Part shown: positions 6,507 through 6,513 of the stretch, one piece after another
How the letters are laid out: every line of letters starts with the position of its first letter
Position numbering within the stretch: the stretch's first letter is position 1
NCBI GenBank assembly: GCA_003242315.1
Contig: QGUY01000224.1
Span: forward strand, 1-6,513
Direction: 5' to 3'
Source: Bacteroidota bacterium
GTDB lineage: Bacteria; Bacteroidota; Bacteroidia; Cytophagales; Cyclobacteriaceae
Length of the DNA stretch: 6,513 nucleotides
The notes under the pieces: model-generated
Told to the model about the DNA's origin: nothing
What the model saw: only the letters and a program-made list of their open reading frames with translations
Databases searched by the model: none
Translations under genes and position numbers: made by a program

Positions 6507-6513
6507 TGAGGAT

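Noticed and set aside
5988..6509. 173-codon plus-strand open frame opposite the regulator start, and others at 3546-4022, 4071-4538 and 5040-5495
   Set aside because: All are antisense to the regulator, show no signal peptide or family features, and the opposite frame carries obvious propeller, coiled-coil and HTH motifs.

Overview
The window is a slice of a polysaccharide- or oligosaccharide-utilisation locus from a member of the Bacteroidota. The evidence is a SusC/RagA TonB-dependent transporter, the start of a SusD-type surface lipoprotein, a membrane-spanning regulator of a Bacteroidota-specific architecture, and start codons without Shine-Dalgarno sequences. Roughly balanced base composition and the protein style (DEVVVVGYG plug entry, EFKNKQITTHALNIIQKNE linker) point towards Cytophagales or a related group rather than gut Bacteroides, but this is inference.

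All three genes lie on the minus strand, so the biological order runs right to left. (1) At 6506-3579 is a 975-residue membrane-anchored one-component regulator: signal peptide, two-propeller Reg_prop sensor, triple-tyrosine-type domain, one transmembrane helix, coiled coil and LuxR-type helix-turn-helix. It has no kinase or receiver. (2) At 3578-3246 is a 333-bp intergenic region with a heptamer repeat tract, a pair of 9-bp direct repeats one helical turn apart, a hairpin followed by a T-run on the plus strand, and a GC-rich hairpin in the susC leader. (3) At 3245-213 is a complete SusC-like transporter of 1010 residues. (4) At 204-1 is the first 68 codons of a SusD-like lipoprotein, 8 bp after the transporter stop, with its 3' end outside the window.

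Proposed logic: the regulator senses a glycan breakdown product in the periplasm and, while still membrane-anchored, binds upstream of susC to switch on the susC-susD operon. SusD captures the glycan at the surface and SusC imports it with TonB energy. The substrate cannot be read directly. The SusD N-terminus and the SusR-like regulator logic weakly suggest an alpha-glucan (starch or maltodextrin), which the genes downstream of SusD would settle.

There are no RNA genes, mobile elements or CRISPR arrays. The genes belong to known families and I do not see a clearly new system. The least explained sequence is the intergenic region.
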